Shown here: positions 15,356-23,241 of the stretch, in pieces
Layout of the letters: each line of letters opens with the position of its first letter
Position numbering within the stretch: position 1 is the first letter of the stretch
Assembly (NCBI GenBank): GCA_030748335.1
Contig: JASMMD010000014.1
Span: 1-35,340 of the forward strand
DNA: 35,340 bases
Direction of reading: 5' to 3'
From: Candidatus Thalassarchaeum sp.
GTDB lineage: Archaea > Thermoplasmatota > Poseidoniia > Poseidoniales > Thalassarchaeaceae
Notes under the pieces: model-generated
Databases searched by the model: none
What the model saw: only the letters and a program-made list of their open reading frames with translations
What the model was told of the DNA's origin: nothing
Translations under genes and position numbers: made by a program

Positions 15356-15429
15356 AGCGGCTCTCGACCGCCGAGGCCCCCTTGAAGACTCTTTGCAGGT
15401 CGAAGCGGGTGCTTGAGGCGCTAGACGGT

Positions 15430-16596
15430 ATGTTCATCTCCATTCAGCCTCCCACGCGAGGCATGCCTGATATTTCCTCTCGCTACGATGGGCTTGGCGT
15501 CGGCTTCGCGCCCTATCTACAGCCTCCCGAGCCCGGGGTGGTGCGGTGGACGGTGGGCGAGCCCGGCTTCGACACGCCCAGCGAGGTCATCGAGGCCGCA
15601 ATCAAAGGGTTGGAAGAAGGGAACACCAAGTACACCAGAGGTCCGGGCTCAATGGAGCTGTGCCAAGCGGTATCCGAGTACCTCGCGAGACACCATTCCG
15701 TAGAGGTCGGGGCCGAGGACGTGATCATAACACCGGGCGCCAAGCAGGCGCTGCTGTACTCGTTCATGATTACCACGATGCCCGGCGACGAGGCGATCCT
15801 GCTGGCCCCCTCATGGGCTTCGTACGAGCCGATGCTGAATCTCATCGGGGCGGTGCCGGTGAACGTGCCTGTCCGCAAGGATAACTTCCACCCCGATCTC
15901 GATGCCATCAGGACCGCAGTCACCGAGAGGACCCGGATGATACTGGTGAACTCGCCATGCAACCCCACCGGTGCGGTGTTCACCCCAGCGGAGTTGCAGG
16001 AGATAGTCGACATCGCCGTCGAGCATGATCTCTGGATTGTCTCCGACGAGATTTATGCGAGGTTGGTCTGGATGGACTACCCCCATGTCTCACCGTATGC
16101 GCTGCCTGGCGGCTCGGAGCGCACCCTGATCGTCAATGGTTGGTCAAAGTCGTGGGCGATGACGGGCATGAGGCTGGGCTTCCTAGCGGGCCCGTCCAAT
16201 GCCATGGGAGCGGCGATGAAGAGTCAGGCCAACTCCGCATCCCACGTCCCCACATTCCTGATGCACGCAGCCGCCGTGGCCCTAGGCTGCGACGACTCGG
16301 TCGAGCAATTCAACCAAGAGTACCTGAAGCGACGCGAGATAATGACCGAGGGACTGTCTGAGTTGCCCGGATTAAGGGTAATCGAGCCTGAGGGGGCGTT
16401 CTACGTCTTCGTCGACGTGACCGGCACGGGAATGACCGATATCGAGTTCGCAGACGGTGCGCTGGAAGCGGGAGTACAGCTCATCCCCACCTCTTTGATT
16501 ACTGGTGGCGAGGGCTTCGTCAGGATATCTTACGCCACCGATGAGGAGGCAATATACGAGGGTCTGCGGCGGTTGCGGACGTGGCTTGTCGATTAG
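15430..16596 (+). CDS. Class I PLP-dependent aminotransferase (AspC/aromatic type)
   Basis: A 388-aa fold type I aminotransferase. Substrate-recognition GEPGFDTP is at 43-50 and KYTRGPGSMELC at 67-78. The cofactor contacts are NPTG at 178-181, DEIYARL at 206-212 (Asp206, Tyr209) and the Schiff-base Lys240 in NGWSKSWAMTGMRLG; an Arg for the substrate carboxylate lies in FVRISYA near the C-terminus. It probably transaminates aspartate, tyrosine/phenylalanine or alanine with 2-oxoglutarate; the exact substrate cannot be read. The start is the first ATG after the tRNA-Cys gene; an in-frame ATG 33 bp later is also possible, and longer extensions run into the tRNA. It leads the speD/DHS-like run, with a 35-bp gap. 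Confidence 0.9.
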   Translation: MFISIQPPTRGMPDISSRYDGLGVGFAPYLQPPEPGVVRWTVGEPGFDTPSEVIEAAIKGLEEGNTKYTRGPGSMELCQAVSEYLARHHSVEVGAEDVIITPGAKQALLYSFMITTMPGDEAILLAPSWASYEPMLNLIGAVPVNVPVRKDNFHPDLDAIRTAVTERTRMILVNSPCNPTGAVFTPAELQEIVDIAVEHDLWIVSDEIYARLVWMDYPHVSPYALPGGSERTLIVNGWSKSWAMTGMRLGFLAGPSNAMGAAMKSQANSASHVPTFLMHAAAVALGCDDSVEQFNQEYLKRREIMTEGLSELPGLRVIEPEGAFYVFVDVTGTGMTDIEFADGALEAGVQLIPTSLITGGEGFVRISYATDEEAIYEGLRRLRTWLVD

Positions 16597-16631
16597 TCAC
16601 CTTGAAATCGGCAAATCGATGCAGCCAGCGC

Positions 16632-17006
16632 ATGAGCGGCACCACTGCGCGCGGCGGCCACGTCGTGCTTGACTACGTCGGCTACTCACCCCCAGTCGAT
16701 GAGGACGGTGTGTGGATGTTGCAGGTTCTAAGGGACTGCGTCAATCGCGCTGGCATTAGGGAGGTGCACGCGCACGTGGCGCAGTTCGACGGCAGCGAGA
16801 GCCCACCCGGCTTCGCAGCCGTCGTCCTAATCGACGAGAGCCATGTGAGCGCGCACTGTTACTCGGAGAGTGGTTTGCTGGCGATTGATATCTTCACTTG
16901 TGGTGGCAGCGATCCAGGGCTGCTGGCCGACGAGATCCACAGCATGGTGGTCGAAGCGGTCCCCGGACTCGAGTTGTCCGGTCGGGAGCGCTTGGATAGG
17001 TTCTGA
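16632..17006 (+). CDS. speD: S-adenosylmethionine decarboxylase proenzyme, class 1b
   Basis: A 124-aa pyruvoyl-dependent AdoMet decarboxylase that makes the aminopropyl donor for spermidine. The self-cleavage site is Glu69-Ser70 in LIDESHVSAH, so Ser70 becomes the pyruvoyl group. His75 and Cys90 (DIFTCGG) complete the active site, with the same spacing as Ser63, His68 and Cys83 of the Thermotoga maritima enzyme. Length and motifs fit the short bacterial/archaeal class 1b. The longer frame start lies inside the aminotransferase and is rejected. It is followed after 9 bp by the DHS-like gene, which suggests a polyamine operon. Confidence 0.92.
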   Translation: MSGTTARGGHVVLDYVGYSPPVDEDGVWMLQVLRDCVNRAGIREVHAHVAQFDGSESPPGFAAVVLIDESHVSAHCYSESGLLAIDIFTCGGSDPGLLADEIHSMVVEAVPGLELSGRERLDRF

Positions 17007-17015
17007 GGTGAGACT

Positions 17016-17963
17016 TTGTCTGTACGCGACTTCATCGAGGAGAACTACCGTCACTTCAACGCCGGAGCTTTGGCACAGTGCGCCGATTCTCTACGGGGAT
17101 TCCTCGATGGTGGAGGGCGACTGATGGTCACGCTAGCCGGTGCCATGTCGACCGCTGAAATCGGGAGGACCCTCGCACCCGCCATCAGGGCGCAGAGAGT
17201 GCACGCCATCTGCTGCACTGGAGCCAACTTAGAGGAGGACCTGTTCAGTCTAGTCGCTCGCTCTCACTACGAGAGCATCGCTGACTGGCGTGAGTTGACC
17301 GCGAGCGACGAGGTGGAACTGCGCGAGCGAGGAATGAATCGAGTCACCGATGTCGCGATTCCCGAGGAGGAGGCGATACGCCTGATCGAGGCGCCGCTGA
17401 TGTCGCTCTGGGAGGATGCCGAGGCGGTTGGTGACAGGCGGTTCCCTCACGAGTACCTGTACGACCTACTGCTGCATGGCAACCTCGAGTTCGATGCCGA
17501 GCCGAGTGAGTCGTGGCTGATGGCCGCAGCAGACGCCAACCTGCCGATATTCACCCCCGGATGGGAAGACTCGACGCTGGGCAACATCCTAGCGGCCAGG
17601 GTCCTCGACTGCTCGCTGAAGAGTCCGGACATAGTCGGCAGCGGCCTACACGCGATGCAGGCACTGGCCGACTGGTATCGCGAGGACGACTCGCCCACCG
17701 GGCTGCTCCAGGTTGGAGGGGGGATTGCGGGCGACTTCGCGATATCTGTGGTGCCTATGCTGCGCCAAGACGCCAAGGTCGACGTCCCGCTGTGGGCGTG
17801 GTTCGCGCAGATATCCGAGTCGCGCCCGTCTTATGGCGGCTACTCGGGCGCGCCACCCAACGAGAAGATAAGTTGGGAGAAGTTGGACGAGGGCACTCCT
17901 AGATTCGTCATCGAGTCAGACGCGACGATCGTACTTCCGCTGCTTTTGGCAGCGCTAGAATAG
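17016..17963 (+). CDS. Deoxyhypusine-synthase-like protein, bacterial subfamily (homospermidine synthase candidate)
   Basis: A 315-aa DHS-superfamily NAD-dependent aminobutyl transferase. Motifs are LAGAMSTAEIG at 40-50, CCTGANLEEDLF at 66-77, RGMNRVTD at 105-112, FTPGWEDSTLGN at 179-190, GGGIAGDFA at 234-242, SYGGYSGAPPNEKISWEKL at 272-290 with the likely catalytic Lys289, and ESDATIVLP near the end. The GGG-IAGDF segment replaces the KHH active-site segment of canonical DHS. This matches the bacterial DHS-like family, some members of which (SpeY) make homospermidine. So polyamine synthesis is as likely as eIF5A modification. A GAGGTGAG Shine-Dalgarno sequence lies just upstream of the TTG start. 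Its end overlaps the convergent enolase gene by 9 bp. Confidence 0.88.
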   Translation: MSVRDFIEENYRHFNAGALAQCADSLRGFLDGGGRLMVTLAGAMSTAEIGRTLAPAIRAQRVHAICCTGANLEEDLFSLVARSHYESIADWRELTASDEVELRERGMNRVTDVAIPEEEAIRLIEAPLMSLWEDAEAVGDRRFPHEYLYDLLLHGNLEFDAEPSESWLMAAADANLPIFTPGWEDSTLGNILAARVLDCSLKSPDIVGSGLHAMQALADWYREDDSPTGLLQVGGGIAGDFAISVVPMLRQDAKVDVPLWAWFAQISESRPSYGGYSGAPPNEKISWEKLDEGTPRFVIESDATIVLPLLLAALE

Positions 17964-19196
17964 ACTCGTGAATACGTCACACTGCTCGGCTATTCTGAGC
18001 AGTTGGTTGTACTTCGATGTGCGGTCGCTTCTAGCCGGCGCACCGGTCTTAATCTGACCTGCGTCGGTGCCGACGGCGAAGTCTGCGATTATGTCGTCGC
18101 TGGTCTCGCCGGAGCGGTGACTAATCACGGTCGCGAAGCCCGCGGAGCGCGCCATCTCGATGACCCTCAGGGTCTCGCTGACAGTACCAATCTGGTTGAG
18201 TTTGATGAGGATGGCATTGCTCGCCCCTTCGGCTATCCCCTTGGCTAGCCTAGTGGGATTGGTGACGTACAGGTCGTCGCCGACCACCTGCACGCGATGA
18301 CCCTCACGTGCGGTGAACTCTGACCACGAACTCCAGTCGTCCTCGCCGAAGGCGTCTTCGAGCGAGACGATCGGGTATTTGTCCAGCCAGGACGAGTAGA
18401 GGTCGCCCAATTGTGAGCCGGACAGCACCTTGCCGTCGATGTGGTAACTGTCCCCGTGGCAGAACTCCTGCGCTGCGCAATCGAGCGCGATTGAGATTTG
18501 CTCTCCGGGAGCATACCCGGCCCGCTCGATGGCTTCTAGGACGAGGCGAAGACCGTCCTCATTGCGTGGCAGGTCGGGAGCGAATCCACCCTCGTCTCCC
18601 ACACCACCAAGAAGACCCTCTTCCTTGAGCACTGATCTCAGGGCGTGGTAGGTCTCGACGCCTGCACGCAATGCCTCTTGGAAACCGTCGAATCCGTGTG
18701 GTACGACCATGAACTCCTGGATGTCGACGTTTGAGGCGGCGTGCGCACCCCCGTTGAGGATGTTCATCTGCGGAACCGGCAGGCTGTAGTTCCCACCCGC
18801 CGTGATGTGGGCCCACAGAGGACCACTCGAAGCCGCTCTCAAGCAGGCCATCGAGGCACCTAGCATAGCATTGGCACCCAGCCTGCCCTTGTTGGGCGTG
18901 CCATCTAGGGCTACCAAGACAGTGTCGATACCTTCCTGGTCTGACACCTCCATCCCGACGAGGGCATCATGAATCTCACCATTGACGTGGGCCACAGCCG
19001 AGGCCACGCCCTTGCCTGTCCATTCGGGCCCCCCATCACGCAGCTCGACGGCTTCATAGCTACCTGTGCTAGCCCCCGAGGGGACTGCCGCTCGGCCTTG
19101 CAATACACCATCCACGTAACAGTCGACCTCGACGGTGGGGGTACCTCGAGAGTCGAGTATCATGCGGGCCGAGAGGTCGCTGATAGCGCCACTCAT
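17955..19196 (-). CDS. eno: Enolase (phosphopyruvate hydratase)
   Basis: A 413-aa glycolytic enolase interconverting 2-phosphoglycerate and phosphoenolpyruvate. The N-terminal domain has ARMILDSRGTPTVEV and the Ser-containing mobile loop PSGASTGSYEAVELRDGG. The barrel carries the metal ligands in the IALDCAAQEF region, SLEDAFGEDDW and QVVGDDLYVTNP. The catalytic lysine lies in NAILIKLNQIGT, and SHRSGETSDD, GQIKTGAPARSDRTSKYNQLL ends the active site. I chose the ATG that gives MSGAISDLSARMI; a frame extension of 10 residues is possible but has no support. The gene follows the Cys-rich hypothetical by 48 bp on the same strand. Confidence 0.96.
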   Translation of the reverse strand: MSGAISDLSARMILDSRGTPTVEVDCYVDGVLQGRAAVPSGASTGSYEAVELRDGGPEWTGKGVASAVAHVNGEIHDALVGMEVSDQEGIDTVLVALDGTPNKGRLGANAMLGASMACLRAASSGPLWAHITAGGNYSLPVPQMNILNGGAHAASNVDIQEFMVVPHGFDGFQEALRAGVETYHALRSVLKEEGLLGGVGDEGGFAPDLPRNEDGLRLVLEAIERAGYAPGEQISIALDCAAQEFCHGDSYHIDGKVLSGSQLGDLYSSWLDKYPIVSLEDAFGEDDWSSWSEFTAREGHRVQVVGDDLYVTNPTRLAKGIAEGASNAILIKLNQIGTVSETLRVIEMARSAGFATVISHRSGETSDDIIADFAVGTDAGQIKTGAPARSDRTSKYNQLLRIAEQCDVFTSLF

Positions 19197-19244
19197 TGGT
19201 GCGGCGACCTGCCGCCCCCCTCTCAAGGTTACGCTGTGTGGCGA

Positions 19245-19679
19245 TTAGGCATTGAGCCAGCTCAACCAGCGCGCGACCCTGCTCTGGACGTCCGGGATTT
19301 CCATCTCGGAGCGGCAGCAGCGTTCCCAGCAGAGTTGCTCCTCGGTAGGTGATATTGAGAACAGCTCTGCGCGGAACAGCACCCCGTCATGCTCGTTGCA
19401 CTCGCAACGGTTGTCATCAACAAAGCAATGCAGTAGGTGCTTGGGGAAGTGCTGCATCTTACCTTCGGACGGGCTGCATCGCATGACGCTCCTCTCGAGG
19501 AACAGGAGGGAGTCTCCTGTGCTCTGATCGACCTCGTGGCCGAGCACCTTGGAGCCAATCAGGAGCGATGCGACATCGACGTTGTACCACTCGGTCTGGG
19601 AGGAGGGAATGTCCAGCTCGGAGACGTCGTCCAGATACTCTTGGACACGGAGCTGCCCCATCGTCTCCTCCGCCGACAT
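19245..19679 (-). CDS. Cys-rich hypothetical protein (144 aa)
   Basis: The soluble frame starts MSAEETMGQLRVQEYLDD. Two Cys clusters, CFVDDNRCECNEHDG near residues 85-99 and LCWERCCR near 115-122, together with nearby His residues, could bind zinc or an Fe-S cluster. An earlier in-frame GTG exists, but an AT-rich box near 19703-19712 sits about 29 bp before this ATG and supports a leaderless start here. No family is recognised. It lies directly upstream of eno and may be co-transcribed with it. Confidence 0.6.
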   Translation of the reverse strand: MSAEETMGQLRVQEYLDDVSELDIPSSQTEWYNVDVASLLIGSKVLGHEVDQSTGDSLLFLERSVMRCSPSEGKMQHFPKHLLHCFVDDNRCECNEHDGVLFRAELFSISPTEEQLCWERCCRSEMEIPDVQSRVARWLSWLNA

Positions 19680-19790
19680 TGGACGTGGATTCACGCCATC
19701 CCATTTGAATACGACTTTTCGACGCTAAAGCAAGATGGTACATTTTCAGGAAATAAAGTGGAACCGATTTGCACACATCAGGAAGAGAAC

Positions 19791-19800
19791 ATACAAATAG
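19791..19800 (+). promoter_or_regulatory. TATA-like box for Lrp/AsnC gene
   Basis: ATACAAATAG is centred about 27 bp upstream of the ATG in an otherwise A-rich stretch, so the transcript would begin at or within a few bases of the start codon. Confidence 0.55.
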
Positions 19801-19822
19801 AGGACTATTTTCGGCGCAACCC

Positions 19823-20245
19823 ATGGTTGAGGTAGACAGTCTGGATAGAGCAATACTCTCAGTATTGAGGGACAACGGGAGAGCTCCCTTCGTGGATATC
19901 GCGAAGCAGGTCGGAGTCACCGAGCGTACCGTTCGGACTCGCATGCGCAGACTGGAGGACGACGGCGTCGTACGAGGCTATACCATCCGCGAGGCAGGCA
20001 TCGGGCTGACTGCCCTCGTGCGCCTCAAGGTCGGCCCCGGAACTGAAATTGGTTCGCTTGCTGGGGAGTTTTCCACTTGGTCCGGGGTCGAGTGCGTCTA
20101 CGAGATAAGCGGGGACGCTGATCTTGTTGCCGTGGTGCACGTCGACGACACAGTGGCTCTACGCAACCTGCTCGACGAGATGTGGCTAGCAGCACCCGGG
20201 GAGATAGGCTCCACGCAGACTGAGCTGGTGCTTGAGCAATACTAG
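19823..20245 (+). CDS. Lrp/AsnC-family transcriptional regulator
   Basis: A 140-aa feast/famine regulator. The N-terminal winged HTH covers residues 1-58: LDRAILSVLRDNGRAPFVDIAKQVGV, then recognition-helix region TERTVRTRMRRLEDDGVVRGY. The C-terminal RAM (ligand-binding, oligomerising) domain spans about 65-140, with LVRLKVGPG and an EISGDADLVAVVHV strand. Such proteins bind DNA as dimers or octamers and sense amino acids; the targets here are unknown. The TATA-like box about 27 bp upstream argues for a leaderless mRNA starting at this ATG, so the longer upstream frame is not used. It is convergent with the peroxiredoxin-like gene. Confidence 0.92.
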   Translation: MVEVDSLDRAILSVLRDNGRAPFVDIAKQVGVTERTVRTRMRRLEDDGVVRGYTIREAGIGLTALVRLKVGPGTEIGSLAGEFSTWSGVECVYEISGDADLVAVVHVDDTVALRNLLDEMWLAAPGEIGSTQTELVLEQY

Positions 20246-20250
20246 TCTGG

Positions 20251-20805
20251 CTACATTTTCCACTTGACCGAGCATCCAATGCTGTCAGTGCGTGGCCTGC
20301 CTACACTGCGTCCGGCAGCCATGTCATCCATCGCATCCGCTAGGTCTGAGGACGAGGTGTGGGACGGGTCGCGTGGCGAGTCGTCTAGCCTGCCGCGGTA
20401 CGTGACCGCCCTAGAGGAATCAAGCAGGTAGAACTCAGGCGTCCTTTCTGCCCCGTACGCGCGCGCAATGTCTTGACTGTCGTCGTGCAGGTACGAGTAA
20501 CTCATCCCCCTACCCGCGCGCTTGACCATGTTATCCCACGAGTCTGACTCGTAGTTCACCGGGTCGTTCGAGTTGATTCCGACGAATCCGAGACCCTCTG
20601 AGCGTGCCCTCTGAGCCATCGCCTCGATGCGAGGCTCGGAGCCCACCACGTATGGGCAGTGGTTGCACGTGAACATGATGACGGCCCCGTTGGGACCTAC
20701 GGCATCACCCAGTGACAGCGCTTCGCCGCCCACCTCTGAGTTGGCATTCGGCAGGTGAAAGTCAGGAGCGGAATCGCCCGGTTCAATCCCTCTTGGGGCT
20801 GTCAT
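20251..20805 (-). CDS. Thioredoxin-fold peroxiredoxin-like protein (AhpC/TSA-type)
   Basis: A 184-aa redoxin. PGDSAPDFHLPN at 9-20 is the usual start of AhpC/TSA domains, and the redox site is FTCNHCPYV with Cys47 and Cys50 (CxxC). Further family landmarks are GINSND, LHDDSQDIARAYGAERTPEFYLLD, YRGRLDDSP and the terminal GCSVKWK. This is the thioredoxin-family group with a CNHCP site found widely in marine bacteria and archaea, and probably reduces thiols or peroxides; activity is unproven. The Cys that often precedes TPEF in relatives is Arg here. The ATG lies 27 bp after the TPR gene stop; an overlapping TTG start is less convincing. Confidence 0.85.
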   Translation of the reverse strand: MTAPRGIEPGDSAPDFHLPNANSEVGGEALSLGDAVGPNGAVIMFTCNHCPYVVGSEPRIEAMAQRARSEGLGFVGINSNDPVNYESDSWDNMVKRAGRGMSYSYLHDDSQDIARAYGAERTPEFYLLDSSRAVTYRGRLDDSPRDPSHTSSSDLADAMDDMAAGRSVGRPRTDSIGCSVKWKM

Positions 20806-20831
20806 GCGCTCAGGGGGTAGTGGAAAGCAGT

Positions 20832-23132
20832 TCAACCCTCTGTCGGCTGGCTCGGCTTCGGTGGGCCGGAGGTCCCCTTACTCTCCTCCAGCCGACGCCT
20901 CGCCAATCGGTGCTCCGGATCCACGTCCAGTACCCTTCTCCATGCTGCTGCGGCCCCCTTCGTGTCTTCCGCCTCGTGCAGCAAGGTCGCGATTCTGACT
21001 CTCGCGTCGATGTGGTGCTCGTCGTGTTCGGCCGCGTTCTCAAAGTCGTGCATAGCGTCCTCAAGTCGTCCGAAGTCTGTGTACAGAAGTCCACGCTGGT
21101 ACCACGCGTCTGAATGCGTAGGGTCGATTTGGAGGGCCTTGTTCAGAGGCCCCTCGGCCTGCTCGGCCCTGCCTCTGGCAATCAGGCAGGTCCCGAGGTG
21201 GACCAGTGCCATCGTGTGCTCGGGCCTGTTCTCCAGCAGCCGGCGCAGTTCGGCCTCGGCCTCGTCCCAATCGCCATTGCTCATCAGGACCTCCGAGCGA
21301 CGCAGGCGCGCCATGCCGAGCCCCGGCCGGTTTGTCACTAGATGATCGGCGTCGTCGAGGGCTGACGCAAGGTCACCCTTGAGCAGTGAAGCGGAGCACC
21401 TGTTGAGTCGCGCACGTACGTGGTCGGGTTCGCTGGCCAGCACCTTGCCGAACAGGGATATCGCCTCCGACAGCCTGTTCTGACGGGCGGCAATCATGCC
21501 TCTGATGAATGGTATAGCCGAATGGTCATTGAGTTGAGTCGCGGCCTCGGCGACTAGGGTATCTGCCTGCTCCAGACGACCAAGGTCGAGGCATAGCTGA
21601 GCCTCCTCCAGTGGGATGGAGGGATGCTCGGGAATCAGTCGCCTAGCTCGTGTCAGTGCCACCTCGGCCTCGTTGGGCGCGCCCTGGTAGCGCAGGGCCC
21701 GAGATCTACCTAGCCAAGCTAGGCCGGACTCTCTGTCGCGGTCGATTGCGGCGTCGAACGACACTAGGGCATCGAGAAGAATCAATTGCTCGTGGTGTCC
21801 GGTGTCGTCGCGGTGTCCCTCACTGGCCAATAGGTGGAGTCTACCGTCCATGACGTGCAGGGACGCGCTCTCCCACGATTCGGAAGGGGCCTCGTCGAGC
21901 ACCTTGCGCGACCATCCACTAGCCCCTCCTCTCAAGAGAATCAGGCTCAGTCGAGCTCTGGCCTCCGCATCCTCGGGATTAGTCTCCAGCCTCTCCTCGA
22001 GGACGGCCCTTGCCGCGTCGAGCCTACCGTCGTTCTCGAAGACCTCCGACTCGAGGATGACCCCGTATTCCCCTAGTGCGGTCGCTCGGCGGATGCTCTG
22101 CAGGGCCTCCTTAGTCCTCTCTTGGTCGGCGGATAGCAATTTGGCCTGAAGCAACCACGCCTCTCCATTGTCTGGATTCGTTTCAATCGCCTTCTCGACC
22201 GACTCAAGCGCGACTGGAATCTCGCCGAGCATTAGCAGCTTTGCTGCGCGCTCGATCCAGCCTGCGGAGGTCTCGGGCTCGGTCGCTCTCGGGTCCACCT
22301 CTCTATTGACCTCCCTCGCCCTCTCCACGATGTCCGACAGCTCAGTTGTTTGCAGGGTGGTGTCGAACTCAACTCCAAGACCCTCCAGCCTGCGCTGGTT
22401 GCGTGTGATTCTCTCGTCGTCGCTTCCGTAGAGCAGTAGGGCCTGCTCCTTGAGCACGGAGACGTCGTCCGGATCGACGGCGAGCAGCCTCTCGAGGCTG
22501 CGATCGAGGGCATCCATGTCGCCTTCCTCTCTGTGAATCGTCGCCAAGGAGCTCAGGGCGTCGGCATCCTCGGCGCTGAGGCTGTGAGCGCGTCTGTAGA
22601 AGTCGGAAGCCCTGATCGTACGGTTGATGCCGTGGAACAGTTCACCGAGCCTGCGATGCTCGCCTCCGGTCAGCTCAAGGTCCTCTGACTGCATCTCCGC
22701 CTCATTGAGAATCGCATCGAGCCGCTCGACCAGAGGGAGCAGTCCCGGCACGACCTCCTTGTAACCGTCCTCGTCTGCTAGACCAGGATAGTGAATTAGA
22801 ATTGTCCTGGCTGCGTGGCTAGCTATGGCCACGGACTCGCTGGAGCTGACGTTAACATCCTGCTCGAACAGCAGGGTCTCGGCCGACTCGAGAGACTTGT
22901 GGGCACCGAGCAGCCCCTGCATACCGGGACTCTCGCTGAGTACGGTATCGACCCCTCTCGACAGCAGGTCAAGACGTTGCGAGGTGTCAGAGAGGTCTCC
23001 CTGCAGAGTCCCCATCTTCTCCCGCATCCTCTCTCTCTGACGCAGCAAGGCCCGATGTCTGAGCCAGAGTGTCAGCAGGGCAAGTCCCAGCAGGGCGTAG
23101 AGTGCCAATACGCCCAACGTAGAGTCTTCCAT
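20832..23132 (-). CDS. Membrane-anchored TPR-repeat protein (766 aa)
   Basis: One N-terminal TM helix (residues 7-24, GVLALYALLGLALLTLWL) is followed by a basic and coiled-coil segment (RQRERMREKMG, 31-60) and a long alpha-helical solenoid. TPR signatures recur, for example ASDFYRRAHSLSAEDADALS, NPDNGEAWLLQAKLL, EPDHVRARLNRCSASL, RPEHTMALVHLGTCLIARGRAEQAEG and DPTHSDAWYQRGLLYTDFGR; I estimate 10-14 repeats. The tail is Pro/Ser-rich and polar. It probably scaffolds a protein complex at the inner membrane face. A TATA-like box about 27 bp before the ATG suggests a leaderless mRNA. The peroxiredoxin-like gene follows on the same strand. Confidence 0.85.
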   Translation of the reverse strand: MEDSTLGVLALYALLGLALLTLWLRHRALLRQRERMREKMGTLQGDLSDTSQRLDLLSRGVDTVLSESPGMQGLLGAHKSLESAETLLFEQDVNVSSSESVAIASHAARTILIHYPGLADEDGYKEVVPGLLPLVERLDAILNEAEMQSEDLELTGGEHRRLGELFHGINRTIRASDFYRRAHSLSAEDADALSSLATIHREEGDMDALDRSLERLLAVDPDDVSVLKEQALLLYGSDDERITRNQRRLEGLGVEFDTTLQTTELSDIVERAREVNREVDPRATEPETSAGWIERAAKLLMLGEIPVALESVEKAIETNPDNGEAWLLQAKLLSADQERTKEALQSIRRATALGEYGVILESEVFENDGRLDAARAVLEERLETNPEDAEARARLSLILLRGGASGWSRKVLDEAPSESWESASLHVMDGRLHLLASEGHRDDTGHHEQLILLDALVSFDAAIDRDRESGLAWLGRSRALRYQGAPNEAEVALTRARRLIPEHPSIPLEEAQLCLDLGRLEQADTLVAEAATQLNDHSAIPFIRGMIAARQNRLSEAISLFGKVLASEPDHVRARLNRCSASLLKGDLASALDDADHLVTNRPGLGMARLRRSEVLMSNGDWDEAEAELRRLLENRPEHTMALVHLGTCLIARGRAEQAEGPLNKALQIDPTHSDAWYQRGLLYTDFGRLEDAMHDFENAAEHDEHHIDARVRIATLLHEAEDTKGAAAAWRRVLDVDPEHRLARRRLEESKGTSGPPKPSQPTEG

Positions 23133-23155
23133 CCGGTCCCAGCGGACCTGTACGA

Positions 23156-23164
23156 CTTTTGATG
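23156..23164 (-). promoter_or_regulatory. TATA-like box for TPR gene
   Basis: CATCAAAAG (minus strand) is centred 27-28 bp upstream of the TPR ATG and is the only AT-rich stretch in this part of the gap. Confidence 0.45.
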
Positions 23165-23200
23165 GCTTCTGCCGTCGACAAGGCTCGCGCCGCCATTGTG

Positions 23201-23219
23201 GGCGGGACTATGTCCCGCC
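23201..23219 (-). terminator. Perfect 8-bp hairpin downstream of dnaG
   Basis: GGCGGGAC and GTCCCGCC flank a 3-base loop, beginning about 22 bp after the dnaG stop. No T-run follows, so it is not a classic terminator; it could protect the mRNA 3' end, or act upstream of the TPR promoter. Confidence 0.35.
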
Positions 23220-23241
23220 GGAGGATTCACTGTTGAGCGAA

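Noticed and set aside
15352-15429. Extension of the class I aminotransferase into the tRNA-Cys gene
   Set aside because: The extra residues overlap the tRNA and do not look like the aminotransferase N-terminus.
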